Of a stretch of DNA of 64,000 nt, positions 55,114 through 64,000 are shown piece by piece. The DNA is from Moraxella haemolytica (lineage in GTDB: Bacteria > Pseudomonadota > Gammaproteobacteria > Pseudomonadales > Moraxellaceae), in assembly GCF_030177935.1 (NCBI RefSeq), contig NZ_CP089974.1, positions 2,046,001 to 2,110,000 of the forward strand, read 5' to 3'. The notes below the pieces were generated by a model. It saw only the letters and a program-made list of their open reading frames with translations, made no database searches and was not told the DNA's origin. The first letter of the stretch is position 1. Each line of letters begins with the position of its first letter. Both the position numbers and the translations under genes were made by a program.

Positions 55114-55917
55114 ATGAACGCCTACTACACTCGCCTCAGTCGTCACCATGACAATGATACGACCATCAGCCATTATCAATCCACCAAGCACGCACAAGGG
55201 GCTTGGAATGACTTTGAGCAGCACATGGCAGTTGCCACAGGGCTTTTGGCACATGAGCTTGAGCAGTTTTGCCCAAGAGATGATTTGATGATTGCTCGTC
55301 TTAGTCTGGATATTTTGGGTGTGATTTATTTGGGGGAGACCATCATACGCACTCACTTTATCCGCACAGGACGCACCATTGAGCTGATTGAAAGCACCTT
55401 ATCTACCATTGATGGCGATGGGCGTGAGCGAGTAAGCCTCATCATGCGTGCATGGCGACTTGCCAAAAGCGACACCCGCAGCATCGCAGGGCTTGAAGAC
55501 GCCATCCAAGACCCAAGCAACCTGCCCACTTGGCAAGGTCTACAAATATGGGGCGGCGGCTACATTCAAAGCCTACAAGCAAAGTCAGCACAGCATAGAG
55601 CAGGTAAAAGTGTGGTATGGCTAGACACCGATATTCAGATGGTCTTAGGCGAGGCAACATCGGATTTTGTGCATTTGATTGGCATGGTGGATACCGCCAA
55701 TGGGATTGCTGCCAGAACCCAAGATAAGTCGTGGATTTTCCCCAGCATTGACCTACAAATTCACCTGCATCGCACCCCTGTTGGGCGATGGCTTGGGCTT
55801 GAGACCGTTCAGCAGATTGGGGAGAGTGGCGTAGGGTTGACCAGCAGTATTTTGCATGACGAGCTTGGTCCATTTGGTCGTGCTCTACAGATTTTGACCG
55901 TGCGGCAACTGAACTGA
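55114..55917 (+). CDS. TesB-like double-hotdog thioesterase family protein
   Basis: A 267-residue protein of the acyl-CoA thioesterase family. The C-terminal half shows the characteristic hotdog ending RWLGLETVQQIGESGVGLTSS, then LHDELGPFGRALQILTVR. The N-terminal half (FEQHMAVATGLLAHELEQFC, YLGETIIRTHFIRTGRTIEL) fits a first hotdog domain. As last gene of the leucine cluster it may hydrolyse branched or stray acyl-CoA intermediates; substrate not shown by sequence. Ends in TGA with no clear terminator. Confidence 0.75.
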   Translation: MNAYYTRLSRHHDNDTTISHYQSTKHAQGAWNDFEQHMAVATGLLAHELEQFCPRDDLMIARLSLDILGVIYLGETIIRTHFIRTGRTIELIESTLSTIDGDGRERVSLIMRAWRLAKSDTRSIAGLEDAIQDPSNLPTWQGLQIWGGGYIQSLQAKSAQHRAGKSVVWLDTDIQMVLGEATSDFVHLIGMVDTANGIAARTQDKSWIFPSIDLQIHLHRTPVGRWLGLETVQQIGESGVGLTSSILHDELGPFGRALQILTVRQLN

Positions 55918-55949
55918 TTGCTTGACAATCATGGGTTGCTTTGGTGAGT

Positions 55950-55977
55950 TTGCAAAAATAGTATTCTGTGCTATTAT
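55950..55977 (+). promoter_or_regulatory. Possible promoter of the small lipoprotein gene
   Basis: TTGCAA and TATTAT are separated by 16 bases and lie about 32 bases before the ATG at 56009. Fair but not strong sigma-70 similarity. Confidence 0.35.
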
Positions 55978-56008
55978 TTTTTAAGCTCAACTATAATTAT
56001 CAAAAACC

Positions 56009-56494
56009 ATGAAAATCCATGCCGCCCTAGCCCTGCTATTGGCTTTAACCGCCTGCCAATCGCCAACCAATACCCCAAAAACCACCATCAGCGACATCAT
56101 GCCGTCAGTGCAAGTTCAACCCGCCACATCACCCAGCCATGTTACCGCTCGCTCTTTGCCCAATCAGACACTCCAACTCATCATCTTTGCCGACCAAGAA
56201 CCCCTAAACATTCGCAGCTGCAAAGATTCTATCGGCATCACCTTAATCAACGACGACAACCCAAAAGAAACCCATATTCGCCCCCAGTTAACCTGCCTTG
56301 ATAACGGTATTCATCTTCTTAAAGGCTCAAAACTCTCCTTGCTCATTCCTCTAGATTACGGCTTTATCCCACCTTTGGACATGGATAAGACTTATCGTGC
56401 CCACATTAGCCTATATGGTAATAAAACCATCTATGACGGCACCCCCTTACCAAAAGAAAAAACCACCAGCAACCCCTTTGCCATCTTCCCCTAA
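56009..56494 (+). CDS. Hypothetical lipoprotein
   Basis: A 161-residue protein with a signal peptide (MKIHAALALLLALTAC) whose lipobox LTAC puts the lipid anchor at Cys 16. A proline- and threonine-rich linker follows (QSPTNTPKTTISD), then a compact domain with two Cys (IRSCKDSIGIT and QLTCLDNG) that could form a disulfide. I do not recognise the family. It is followed 15 bases later by rarA, possibly cotranscribed. Confidence 0.7.
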   Translation: MKIHAALALLLALTACQSPTNTPKTTISDIMPSVQVQPATSPSHVTARSLPNQTLQLIIFADQEPLNIRSCKDSIGITLINDDNPKETHIRPQLTCLDNGIHLLKGSKLSLLIPLDYGFIPPLDMDKTYRAHISLYGNKTIYDGTPLPKEKTTSNPFAIFP

Positions 56495-56509
56495 AATAAG
56501 ACAAATTTC

Positions 56510-57784
56510 ATGACAAGCACCCCCACCACCCCCCTTGCCGAGCGAGTTCGCCCACGCACGCTCGCCGACATTGTCGGTCAAACGCACCTACTGGGCGAGA
56601 ATGCCCCCATTGCCCAAATGGTCAAAAACCGCCATCTACCAAGCTTGATTTTGTATGGTGAAGCAGGCATTGGTAAGACAACCTTAGCAAGAATGCTTGC
56701 CAATGCGATTGGGCGTGAATTTCATTTACTATCCGCTCTTGACTTGACCGTCAAAGAACTTCGTGAACTGATAGACAGTGATAAAAGTACAGTTGGCGGT
56801 CTAGATTTTGGCTCACCTGTGCTTTTTATTGACGAAATTCATCGCTTTAACAAATCCCAACAAGACGCCCTGCTTGGAGCGGTAGAGTCTGGCAAAATCA
56901 CACTCATCGGTGCAACCACTGAAAACCCGTCTTTTAGTATCAATAATGCCCTGCTGTCTCGTTGTCAGGTTTATCATTTAGAGCCACTGACAGCAGACGA
57001 ACTGGTCAAAGTGCTACAAAGAGCGTTGGCGATTGATAAGGTGCTAAAACACTTCACGGTGCAAGGCAACCTTGCAGACATCGCATATCTTGCTAATGGA
57101 GATGCTCGTAAGGTATTAAATTTATTAGAAATCGCTTGTCAAAACTCGGACAACAACCAACTAATCATAGACGATACCCTACTACAAAATATCGCCCAAA
57201 CCGTGCTACCTCGCTATGACAGAGCAGGCGATATGCACTATGATATCATCTCCGCCTTCATCAAATCGGTGCGTGGTTCGGATGCGGATGCTAGTATCTA
57301 TTGGCTTGCTCGGATGCTAAGTGCTGGCGAAGACCCTGCATTTATTGCTCGCCGTTTGGTCATTTTAGCTTCTGAAGACATCGGGCTTGCCAATCCCAAT
57401 GCCTTACTGCTTGCTGATACCGCCTTGCGTTCAGTGCGGTCTATTGGTATGCCAGAGTCAAGAATCATTCTTGCCCAAGTAGCCGTTTATCTTGCCACCT
57501 CGCCTAAGTCCAACAGCACCTATAAAGCAATGAATGAAGCCCTTGCCTTCGTCAAAAACGACAGTTCGCCTGTACCACTTCACCTTAGAAATGGCGTAAC
57601 CGAACTGATGAAAAAAGCAGGTTACGGCATTGACTATGTTTATCCGCATGATTATACCAATCATTATTATCCACAGCAGTATCTACCCGATCACCTTATG
57701 GGTAAATGCTTTTATCAATTTGCGGATAACCAAAAAGAGCAGGCAAGTTTTGCTTTTATCAAGTGGCTAAAAGGGCAAGCGTAA
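56510..57784 (+). CDS. rarA: Replication-associated recombination protein RarA (MgsA)
   Basis: AAA+ ATPase acting at stalled replication forks together with SSB. The 424-residue chain has [22 protein letters not shown], the Walker [15 protein letters not shown] (the usual GPPG is GEAG here), Walker [39 protein letters not shown] (sensor 1 and the arginine finger), and the C-terminal domain with [15 protein letters not shown]. The altered first bases of the P-loop keep the GKT core, so activity is expected. Confidence 0.94.
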   Translation: MTSTPTTPLAERVRPRTLADIVGQTHLLGENAPIAQMVKNRHLPSLILYGEAGIGKTTLARMLANAIGREFHLLSALDLTVKELRELIDSDKSTVGGLDFGSPVLFIDEIHRFNKSQQDALLGAVESGKITLIGATTENPSFSINNALLSRCQVYHLEPLTADELVKVLQRALAIDKVLKHFTVQGNLADIAYLANGDARKVLNLLEIACQNSDNNQLIIDDTLLQNIAQTVLPRYDRAGDMHYDIISAFIKSVRGSDADASIYWLARMLSAGEDPAFIARRLVILASEDIGLANPNALLLADTALRSVRSIGMPESRIILAQVAVYLATSPKSNSTYKAMNEALAFVKNDSSPVPLHLRNGVTELMKKAGYGIDYVYPHDYTNHYYPQQYLPDHLMGKCFYQFADNQKEQASFAFIKWLKGQA

Positions 57785-57972
57785 AGACCCAATAAGACAA
57801 TTTAGTCATTTGGGTGTTTGGCTTACAATCACAACCTCCCAACACCAGCACGCTCAATATGTGATAGAATAATACCAACCCAACAAATAACACCCATACA
57901 ACTAAATATGTACCAGATACTTTATCGCCAAACACGCATATAAAGTTCGTTTTATTCAGCAGCCACAAGGAT

Positions 57973-57988
57973 TGTTTCACGTGAAACA
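57973..57988. promoter_or_regulatory. Perfect parS site
   Basis: TGTTTCACGTGAAACA is identical to the 16-bp bacterial chromosomal parS consensus bound by ParB. It overlaps the start codon (GTG 57981) of the transporter gene. Such sites cluster near the origin of replication, so it indicates that this part of the chromosome is origin-proximal. Confidence 0.85.
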
Positions 57989-59192
57989 ACAGCCAAAGCC
58001 ATCATCAGCCAAAGCCATTCCCATCGCCTTTCTTGCCATAGCATTGGTACTGCTCGCCATCAATATGCGAGCACCCATCGTGATGCTAGGCTCGGTTGCA
58101 CCCATCTTAAAAGATGCTTTAGGGCTTAATGACGACATGATTGGTTGGCTTGGAGCTTTACCAATGCCTGCATTTGCCTTAGGATCACTGCTATCACCTT
58201 ATATCGCCAAGCGATTTGGTCTTGAGATGACACTAGTATCAATGATTGGGCTGATTACCCTAAGCCTGCTTGTGCGTGTGCTTGATGAGTCATCGCTATT
58301 TTTCATGGGAACGGCGATGATGGCGATTGCCATTGGTTTTGTTAATACACTTGGTGCTCCCATCATCAAAAAACACGCCCCAAATCACATCGCCTTAATG
58401 ACAGGGCTACTTAGCCTATGTATGTCAGTGTTTGCGGGGATTATCGCATGGGCGGTACTGCCCATCACACACGCTGTTGGTTGGCGGATTGGCATGGGTC
58501 TATGGGCGTTCGTTGGTATGGCAACGCTCATCGTATGGCTCATCATTGCTCGCTACTCATCATTAAGGTCGGCATTATTACCACCTAACACCTTAGCTAC
58601 CAATCAAGACAAATTAAGATTTAACGCATGGAAGGATATCAACGCATGGGTTTTGGCGGTATTTATGGGCATTCAGTCAATGTTGTTTTACGGTTTGGCG
58701 ACTTTTTTGCCAATGATTGGCGTTGCCAAAGGGCTTATCCTTGAAGATGCCACTCAGCTTGCTTTGACCTTTCAAATAGCCGCCCCTTTTACCATCATCG
58801 GATTAACTTGGTTGGTTAATCGTGGTGTACCTGTGCGTATGGTGGCAATGATAGCAGCGGTATTGAACACGATTGGCGTAGCAGGTCTAATTTGGCTACC
58901 TAGATACTTGCATCTGTGGTCGCTATCAATGGGACTAGGAGCGGCATCTATTTTTACACTATCACTCATGATGTTCTCACTTCGCACATACGACAGCGAT
59001 ACCGCACGAGATGTCTCTGGCATGGTGCAGGCAGTCGGTTATTCCATTGCATTTTTTGGACCGCTCATGCTTGGTAAGCTATTTAATTATTATCAAGATT
59101 GGCAAATGCCACTTACTGCCTTGCTAGCACTCATGGTGGTAAATGTTGGTGTTGCATGGTTTGCCACCCGACCCTATATTTTTGGTAAATAA
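57981..59192 (+). CDS. MFS transporter of the CynX/NimT type
   Basis: A 403-residue major facilitator with about 12 membrane helices. NMRAPIVMLGSVAPILKDAL, then MPAFALGSLLSPYIAKRFG in the first repeat, are typical of the CynX/NimT (cyanate/nitroimidazole) subgroup; the substrate is not known. GTG 57981 is chosen because AAGGA lies nine bases before it. The alternative TTG at 57972 directly abuts AAGGA. The start region is part of the parS palindrome, so ParB binding could affect expression. Confidence 0.82.
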   Translation: MKQQPKPSSAKAIPIAFLAIALVLLAINMRAPIVMLGSVAPILKDALGLNDDMIGWLGALPMPAFALGSLLSPYIAKRFGLEMTLVSMIGLITLSLLVRVLDESSLFFMGTAMMAIAIGFVNTLGAPIIKKHAPNHIALMTGLLSLCMSVFAGIIAWAVLPITHAVGWRIGMGLWAFVGMATLIVWLIIARYSSLRSALLPPNTLATNQDKLRFNAWKDINAWVLAVFMGIQSMLFYGLATFLPMIGVAKGLILEDATQLALTFQIAAPFTIIGLTWLVNRGVPVRMVAMIAAVLNTIGVAGLIWLPRYLHLWSLSMGLGAASIFTLSLMMFSLRTYDSDTARDVSGMVQAVGYSIAFFGPLMLGKLFNYYQDWQMPLTALLALMVVNVGVAWFATRPYIFGK

Positions 59193-59283
59193 AAACCAAA
59201 ATACAAAAATCTACAAATCACTCTTTATAAAACCCAGATCACCCCCATATTTAATAAATCATCAGTAAATCAGGCAGATTCTC

Positions 59284-60384
59284 ATGACTCTAAATACCGC
59301 CCAAGAAATCATCGAAGACATCAAAGCAGGCAAAATGGTCATCTTAATGGATGATAAAGACCGTGAAAACGAAGGCGATCTTGTCATCGCATCAAGCCAC
59401 ATCACACCTGAAGCCATCAACTTCATGATCAAGCACGCACGAGGCTTGGTATGCCTAACCATCACCGAAGAGCGAGCCAACCAACTCAATCTTGGGCTGA
59501 TGAGCGGTAAAAACGGTGCCAAATTTAGCACCAACTTTACTGTATCCATTGAGGCTGCCACAGGGGTTACTACAGGCATTTCAGCAGCCGACCGTGCTTT
59601 GACAATCCAAAAAGCCATTGCACCTTATGCCAAGCCAACCGACATCGTCAGTCCGGGACATATTTTCCCTATCGTTGCCAAAAAAGGTGGTGTATTGCAC
59701 AGAGCAGGACATACCGAAGCAGGTTGCGATTTGGCTCGCCTAGCAGGGCTTGAGCCATCTGCGGTCATCTGCGAAATCATCAAAGAGGACGGTGAGATGG
59801 CTCGTCGTGCCGACCTTGAAGTCTTTGCGGTAGAGCATGGATTAAAGATTGGCACGATTGCTGACTTGATTCACTATCGCATGACGAATGAGCAGACAGT
59901 TGAGCTTATTGATTCACAGGATTTTGATAGCGAATTTGGACAATTCACCTTGCATCGCTTCCAAGAATATGGTGCTAACGAAATTCACCTTGCTCTCACC
60001 AAAGGCGACCCATCAAGCGGTGTTAGTACCGTAAGAGTACACAGTCTAAACCCACTACGAGACCTATTGGGTGCAAGTGATGACACCACAGGTAAGACAG
60101 GTTGGACAATCCGTGAAGCCCTACAAGAAATCGGAAACAGCGAGCGAGGCGTGTTTGTATGGATTGACGATGGCAGTCCACTAAACCTAAGTGATGCTTT
60201 GGATAAATGCAAAGTCAATAGTAGCATACATCAATCCCAAGAGCCTTACCGCAGTATTGGTGTGGGTGCTCAGATTTTAAAACTCTTGGGTGTTCAAGAT
60301 ATGCGACTGCTATCAAGCCCTGCCAAATTTAATGTCTCAGGCTTTGATTTAAATATTGTTGAGTCGGTCTCTGCCCCTAGATGA
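59284..60384 (+). CDS. ribB: 3,4-Dihydroxy-2-butanone 4-phosphate synthase with degenerate GTP-cyclohydrolase II domain
   Basis: Riboflavin synthesis enzyme. Residues 1-205 form the DHBP synthase: MDDKDRENEGDLVIAS (acidic metal loop), ISAADRALTIQKAI, GHIFPIVAKKGGVLHRAGHTEA and ICEIIKEDGEMARRAD. The remainder aligns with GTP cyclohydrolase II (FTLHRFQEYG, VRVHSLNPLRDLLGA), but the three zinc-binding cysteines expected after RxHS are absent, and the later DLRxxG-type core is altered. So only the RibB activity is expected, as in many proteobacterial RibBA-like proteins. A separate RibA must be encoded elsewhere. I see no FMN riboswitch in the 91-base gap upstream. Confidence 0.9.
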   Translation: MTLNTAQEIIEDIKAGKMVILMDDKDRENEGDLVIASSHITPEAINFMIKHARGLVCLTITEERANQLNLGLMSGKNGAKFSTNFTVSIEAATGVTTGISAADRALTIQKAIAPYAKPTDIVSPGHIFPIVAKKGGVLHRAGHTEAGCDLARLAGLEPSAVICEIIKEDGEMARRADLEVFAVEHGLKIGTIADLIHYRMTNEQTVELIDSQDFDSEFGQFTLHRFQEYGANEIHLALTKGDPSSGVSTVRVHSLNPLRDLLGASDDTTGKTGWTIREALQEIGNSERGVFVWIDDGSPLNLSDALDKCKVNSSIHQSQEPYRSIGVGAQILKLLGVQDMRLLSSPAKFNVSGFDLNIVESVSAPR

Positions 60385-60595
60385 TACGGGTGGTGAATGA
60401 TTCACATAAAATAACTGTTTGGTTGCTCTATGGATAAAGATGGTTTTTTAAGCCACAAACTCTATACAAATCCATCTTATAGATCACAGCACAAGCTCAC
60501 ATAATCTTGTATAATAAATCTCAAGGTTGTAAAAAATTTTTTAAAAATCTTAAAGGTTTTGCAAAATCTTAAAACACAAAATTGAGGAGAAAAAG

Positions 60596-60838
60596 ATGAT
60601 TGGGTCAATTATTGCTGGACTTGTGGTAGGTTTATTAGCTCGTGCAATCAAGCCAGGTGCTGATAGCATGGGTTGGATTTTAACCATTATTTTAGGTATT
60701 GTTGGTGCAGCTGTCGGTGGCTTTATTGCCAGTGCATTTGGCATCCAAGCGAACGGTGGATTTGGCGGTTTGGTGCTGTCGGTGATTGGTGCAATCATCG
60801 TATTGTTCATTTATGAGTTTTTTACCAAACGCACTTAA
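60596..60838 (+). CDS. GlsB/YeaQ/YmgE-family stress-response membrane protein
   Basis: An 80-residue hydrophobic protein of the transglycosylase-associated (GlsB/YeaQ/YmgE) family. It has three membrane segments (IGSIIAGLVVGLLARAI, MGWILTIILGIVGAAVGGFIA, GGLVLSVIGAIIVLFIYEFF) with the conserved KPG and glycine-rich motifs. Homologues respond to general stress; the mechanism is not known. GAGGAG precedes the ATG. It is monocistronic, with a strong terminator. Confidence 0.88.
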   Translation: MIGSIIAGLVVGLLARAIKPGADSMGWILTIILGIVGAAVGGFIASAFGIQANGGFGGLVLSVIGAIIVLFIYEFFTKRT

Positions 60839-60878
60839 TAACAAAACCAATCTGTAGATTAATTAAGCTGTTTTTTAA

Positions 60879-60913
60879 AATAAAAAGATGGGTATCACAC
60901 CCATCTTTTTATT
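60879..60913. terminator. Bidirectional terminator between glsB-like gene and znuD
   Basis: AATAAAAAGATGGGT and ACCCATCTTTTTATT form a perfect 15-bp stem around a 5-base loop, with A/T tracts on each side. It lies between convergent genes. Confidence 0.9.
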
Positions 60914-60941
60914 CATGCTAATTAACTTATTAACCACAACC

Positions 60942-63533
60942 TTAGAACTTAAAGATCGCCCCAATGCTAAAATTACGACCCATCTGTGGAATGTTTGGCA
61001 AAAAAGTCTCGTGAGCATAGATTTTTTGATTCAGTAGGTTATTTGCTTTAAAGAATACCGAATAATCCACATCGCCTTGATTGCCTTGATAATTTAGCCC
61101 TAAATTTAGCAAATGATGCCCTTTTGTAGCATTTTCAAAACCTGAAGTCTTGGTCTGCTTAAAGGTTCGTACATATTCAACACCCCCCGACCAGCTTTCA
61201 TTAAATTCGGCCTCAACTTTTGCCCCTACTCGCATCGGTGGCAGGCGTGGCGTGTAGCGGTCGTTGGGTTTGGTATATTCTTTGATTTCTTTGCCAAAAA
61301 ATCCTGCTGGCTCATAGCGACTGACAATCGGTGCTAAATCATGCAGCCTACCATGCACATAATCCCCAAAAATCGAGCCATAATAATTCGGTGAGAATCG
61401 ATAGCCAACTTTCGCTTCCACGCCATAAAATCTGGCTGGCGACTGATCATAGCGGTTGATGCGTAGGTGTAGCGGATGATTAACTTTGGCCGTACCTAGA
61501 TATTCGTTAATGGTGTGCAGGTAGATATAATTATCAAAGTCATACAGATATCCTGATACTTGATAATCAAACTTCTCGCCCTTAAAATCAAGGCTTAATT
61601 CATAACTTTTTGACTGCTCTTTGGTTAAGTTGCGATTACCAATCTCAAAAGAATTTGTCGCCAGATGCATACCATGCGTGTATAACTCCTGAGCATTTGG
61701 TAATCGCTCTTGGTAAGAAGCGTTAAAAGACAGACGATAATTTGGCAAAAATCTCCAATGCACACCCACGCCATACGAATTGGCATGGCTTTCATGCGGT
61801 TTGGTTGTATCAATCGCATCATTGATGGCTTTGTCCAACGCCTCGCCTTTTAGAGCCACGAGACGATGATTCTTGATTCTATCTTTGATATAGTCAATGT
61901 CATAGTCCATCGCTACTGTCTGTTTTTCGGTACGCCCGCCCAATTCTAGCTCAACATTACCCAGTTTATATTGTCCCACGCCAAACAAACTTTGATTGGT
62001 TAAAGTGTTGTGCGTAAGTAGTGGCAATTTTCGCCACTCTGTCTGCGGTGATAGTCCGCTGTTATCCTGTTTGATGTATTGCACACCCCAAAAAGCACTA
62101 AAGCGGTCTGTTGGGCGATGCGTCAACTCAAGCCGTGCAGTCTTGCCTTTATTCTTAAAAGAAGTATTGATGACGCCACCTTCTTTTTCATCATGCTGAT
62201 AGTCCACCACGCCTGCATTGATGCGAACTTTATTAATGAGTGGCGTTGGGTTCTGCCATTCGCCACGCACATCATAACGGCGAGTGGTTAAGTCAATATA
62301 TGGGTTGCCAACCTTTTCGTGTTCCGCAACCACACCATGCGAGCCATGCTGAGAACCGCTATGATTATGAATGTGCTTGCCACAGTCAGGGCGTGGATTG
62401 ATATAGTTAATATCATCAGCATTGATGAGCTGTGGGTATCTTGCCAAGTAAGGCTTGGTGCGAATGGCATCAAAGGTAGAAATCACACCACAACCTTCGT
62501 ACAGGTGGTTATGTGCAGGCAAGCCATACTTATCCTTTCGCTCACTAACTGACGCCCCCAAAAATCCAGTCTCACCCACCCAAGATATGCCAACGCTGCC
62601 CGACTTTGAGTCTGCCCAGCTGTGTGGCAGATGATCAAGGCGAGTTTCTTTAACGGCATTTAGATGCGATTCATACTGCTCTTTTTGTTCTAGATAATCC
62701 CGATCGGAGCGAATGTAGTGATTCTCATCACGCCAGTGTAGTTTTTTACCCTGTTTGAATACCTCATATTCAGCATTCAAGCTAGCAAGGCGATTGGGAG
62801 CGGCTACATAATTATCCAAATCCTTCAAAGAATCAAAGCTCTGATGAATATAGTCAGGCGTGGCGTAGTCGCTCGAAGTCTTATGTAGCCCCTCAACATG
62901 TAAGGCAAAATTACTGCCAAGCTGGGTAGTCAATCCACCCGTTACTAGCTTTTCGTTATTGCCTGTGTTAAAGCGAACGCTCGCTTCGGCATCAATGGGC
63001 TTGGCAGGTAGAGTGCGTGGAATTTTATTATCCACAACATTTACCACACCTGCCGAATTGCCAGACTTATATAACAAAGTACTAACCCCACGCACCACCT
63101 CAGCACGCCGTGCTAAAGTTGTATCCACCATCACTGCATGGTCAGGTGATAGGTGTGCCATATCAATGACATCAGCGTTATTTTGCAAGATGGTAATGCG
63201 TTTTCCTTCTTGTCCACGAATGATGGGGGCAGATGCACCGCCACCAAACTGGTTGGAATGAATACCAAGCTCCCCATCTAAAGCATCGCCTAGCGTGGTG
63301 GGTTTGGTTTGCAGTGTTTCTTTGTTAACAACCACATCACTTATCTTTTTGGCACCACCAAAAGGGGTGGCATCCACCCTTGCTGTAGGCAATTCAACCA
63401 CCAGCGTATCTAATAGCACCTCAGGCAGTGCAGATGGTATGGACGGTATAGGCAACACCTCATCAGCGAACGCACTCATACTACAGCCAAACAAAACCGC
63501 CCCCACTGACAGATGCAACGCATTTTTTACCAT
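60942..63533 (-). CDS. znuD: TonB-dependent zinc receptor ZnuD
   Basis: Outer-membrane receptor that imports zinc with energy from TonB. The 863-residue precursor starts with a signal peptide (VKNALHLSVGAVLFGCSMSAFA). The plug domain includes GDALDGELGIHSNQFGGGAS and IIRGQEGKRITILQNN; the 22-strand barrel ends in the aromatic pattern MGRNFSIGAIFKF. A histidine-rich extracellular loop (CGKHIHNHSGSQHGSHG) flanked by cysteines is the hallmark of ZnuD and fits zinc capture. The ATG at 63533 has GGAG seven bases upstream. Homologues are surface antigens in Neisseria and Moraxella. Confidence 0.92.
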   Translation of the reverse strand: MVKNALHLSVGAVLFGCSMSAFADEVLPIPSIPSALPEVLLDTLVVELPTARVDATPFGGAKKISDVVVNKETLQTKPTTLGDALDGELGIHSNQFGGGASAPIIRGQEGKRITILQNNADVIDMAHLSPDHAVMVDTTLARRAEVVRGVSTLLYKSGNSAGVVNVVDNKIPRTLPAKPIDAEASVRFNTGNNEKLVTGGLTTQLGSNFALHVEGLHKTSSDYATPDYIHQSFDSLKDLDNYVAAPNRLASLNAEYEVFKQGKKLHWRDENHYIRSDRDYLEQKEQYESHLNAVKETRLDHLPHSWADSKSGSVGISWVGETGFLGASVSERKDKYGLPAHNHLYEGCGVISTFDAIRTKPYLARYPQLINADDINYINPRPDCGKHIHNHSGSQHGSHGVVAEHEKVGNPYIDLTTRRYDVRGEWQNPTPLINKVRINAGVVDYQHDEKEGGVINTSFKNKGKTARLELTHRPTDRFSAFWGVQYIKQDNSGLSPQTEWRKLPLLTHNTLTNQSLFGVGQYKLGNVELELGGRTEKQTVAMDYDIDYIKDRIKNHRLVALKGEALDKAINDAIDTTKPHESHANSYGVGVHWRFLPNYRLSFNASYQERLPNAQELYTHGMHLATNSFEIGNRNLTKEQSKSYELSLDFKGEKFDYQVSGYLYDFDNYIYLHTINEYLGTAKVNHPLHLRINRYDQSPARFYGVEAKVGYRFSPNYYGSIFGDYVHGRLHDLAPIVSRYEPAGFFGKEIKEYTKPNDRYTPRLPPMRVGAKVEAEFNESWSGGVEYVRTFKQTKTSGFENATKGHHLLNLGLNYQGNQGDVDYSVFFKANNLLNQKIYAHETFLPNIPQMGRNFSIGAIFKF

Positions 63534-63560
63534 CAAAAACTCCATATCAGAAAAATAGAA

Positions 63561-63578
63561 ATATTATATCATTAATAT
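63561..63578. promoter_or_regulatory. Possible Zur-type operator before znuD
   Basis: ATATTA-N6-TAATAT is an AT-rich inverted repeat just upstream of the znuD start, resembling but not matching the Zur box. Weak evidence; expected from the role of the gene. Confidence 0.3.
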
Positions 63579-63618
63579 CATAGAAGTGTAATAACACAAC
63601 ACCATAAATGATTTAACA

Positions 63619-63640
63619 AATCCATCAATAATGATGGATT
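63619..63640 (-). terminator. Hairpin between znuD and the tsaC-like gene
   Basis: AATCCATCA and TGATGGATT form a perfect 9-bp stem with a 4-base loop, following the stop of the minus-strand TsaC/YrdC gene. The T-tract is poor, so termination is uncertain. Confidence 0.4.
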
Positions 63641-63670
63641 ATATGTTTGATAAATGGAGTGACGGTTAAA

Positions 63671-64000
63671 TCATCGCAAAATTTTACCTGTCTTAATATC
63701 AACGATCTGACTAGGACTACCAAAACCCAAACTCTTTGCGTTTAAATAACCCACCTGATGCCCAAAATACGCCATCGCCTCCTGTAGTGTGGTGGCAGAT
63801 GGTTGACCGCTTAAGTTACAGCTGGTTGATACCAAAAAACCATAAGGATTATTCACATCAGTCAACGCTTGGCAAATCCCTGCTAGTACAGGGTGATGCG
63901 TTACCCTCACCGCCAAAGTATCAAAACCACCCGTCAGTACGCAGGGCAAGCCAGCCGATGTTGCCACAGGCATTAGCCAAGTCTGAGCTTGCGTGGCAGT
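63671..64000 (-). CDS. tsaC: TsaC/YrdC-family protein, cut by the window end
   Basis: The C-terminal 109 residues of a threonylcarbamoyl-AMP synthase, which with TsaB, TsaD and TsaE makes the t6A modification of tRNA. The open frame continues to the window edge: TWLMPVA is followed by VAVRVTHHP-type strands, LVSTSCNLSGQPSATT and PSQIVDIKTGKILR, all typical of the family. The N-terminal half lies beyond 64000, so the starting ATG at 63973 is internal. TsaC is more likely than Sua5 because no extra domain follows. Confidence 0.85.
   Translation of the reverse strand, partial: TATQAQTWLMPVATSAGLPCVLTGGFDTLAVRVTHHPVLAGICQALTDVNNPYGFLVSTSCNLSGQPSATTLQEAMAYFGHQVGYLNAKSLGFGSPSQIVDIKTGKILR

Noticed and set aside
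59193-59283. FMN riboswitch before ribB
   Set aside because: The gap is only 91 bases and lacks the conserved GGGC and ACCGGCGGT-type blocks.

Overview
The window reads as chromosome of a gammaproteobacterium of the family Moraxellaceae, most likely a Moraxella. That rests on gene content and order (argH, then an AlgR-like regulator, hemC and hemD; a YggX homologue; a ZnuD-type zinc receptor with a His-rich loop; an NqrM homologue; a moderately AT-rich base composition). It is an inference from recognised families, not a database match. No rRNA, tRNA or CRISPR array was recognised.

Layout. 1-1830: tail of a Mu-like prophage remnant (Mor-like activator, gpI-like protease/scaffold, coiled-coil protein) closed by a terminator. 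1858-17560: housekeeping genes (YqiA-like esterase, FKBP, tyrS, gshA, mpl, YggX, argH, hemC-hemD, grpE, dnaK), including a dsbB homologue broken by an amber codon directly after its CxxC motif. 17581-19163: a decayed IS3-family element. 20126-28108: a complete histidine-utilisation locus (hutU, a YjiH-like membrane protein, hutH, hutG, hutI, and divergent hutC) with a strong palindromic operator candidate. 28376-37035: a DUF302 lipoprotein / RclA-like reductase / rhodanese trio, nqrM, rlmB, recN, yqgE, ruvX, tusA and xerD.

37025-43142 is the most unusual part. It is an AT-rich, tightly coupled four-gene operon on the minus strand: a short methyltransferase-like protein, an Eco57I-type adenine methyltransferase with NPPY, an FRG-domain protein, and an SF2 helicase carrying an N-terminal GIY-YIG (T5orf172-like) nuclease domain. 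Upstream of its first gene lies a perfect tract of 14 copies of the octamer AGGTGTGC. I interpret this as a probable horizontally acquired, possibly phase-variable restriction-modification or defence system of unusual architecture.

43313-64000 returns to chromosomal genes: an RsmC-like methyltransferase, dGTPase, an HExxH protein, a leucine/isovalerate catabolic cluster (acyl-CoA ligase, TetR regulator, liuA-liuB-liuC-liuD-liuE and a thioesterase), rarA, a CynX-type transporter, a RibBA-like enzyme with a decayed second domain, a GlsB-like protein, znuD and the cut end of a TsaC/YrdC gene. A perfect 16-bp parS (TGTTTCACGTGAAACA) overlaps the start of the transporter gene and a one-mismatch copy lies at 31235, which suggests the window lies in the origin-proximal part of the chromosome.
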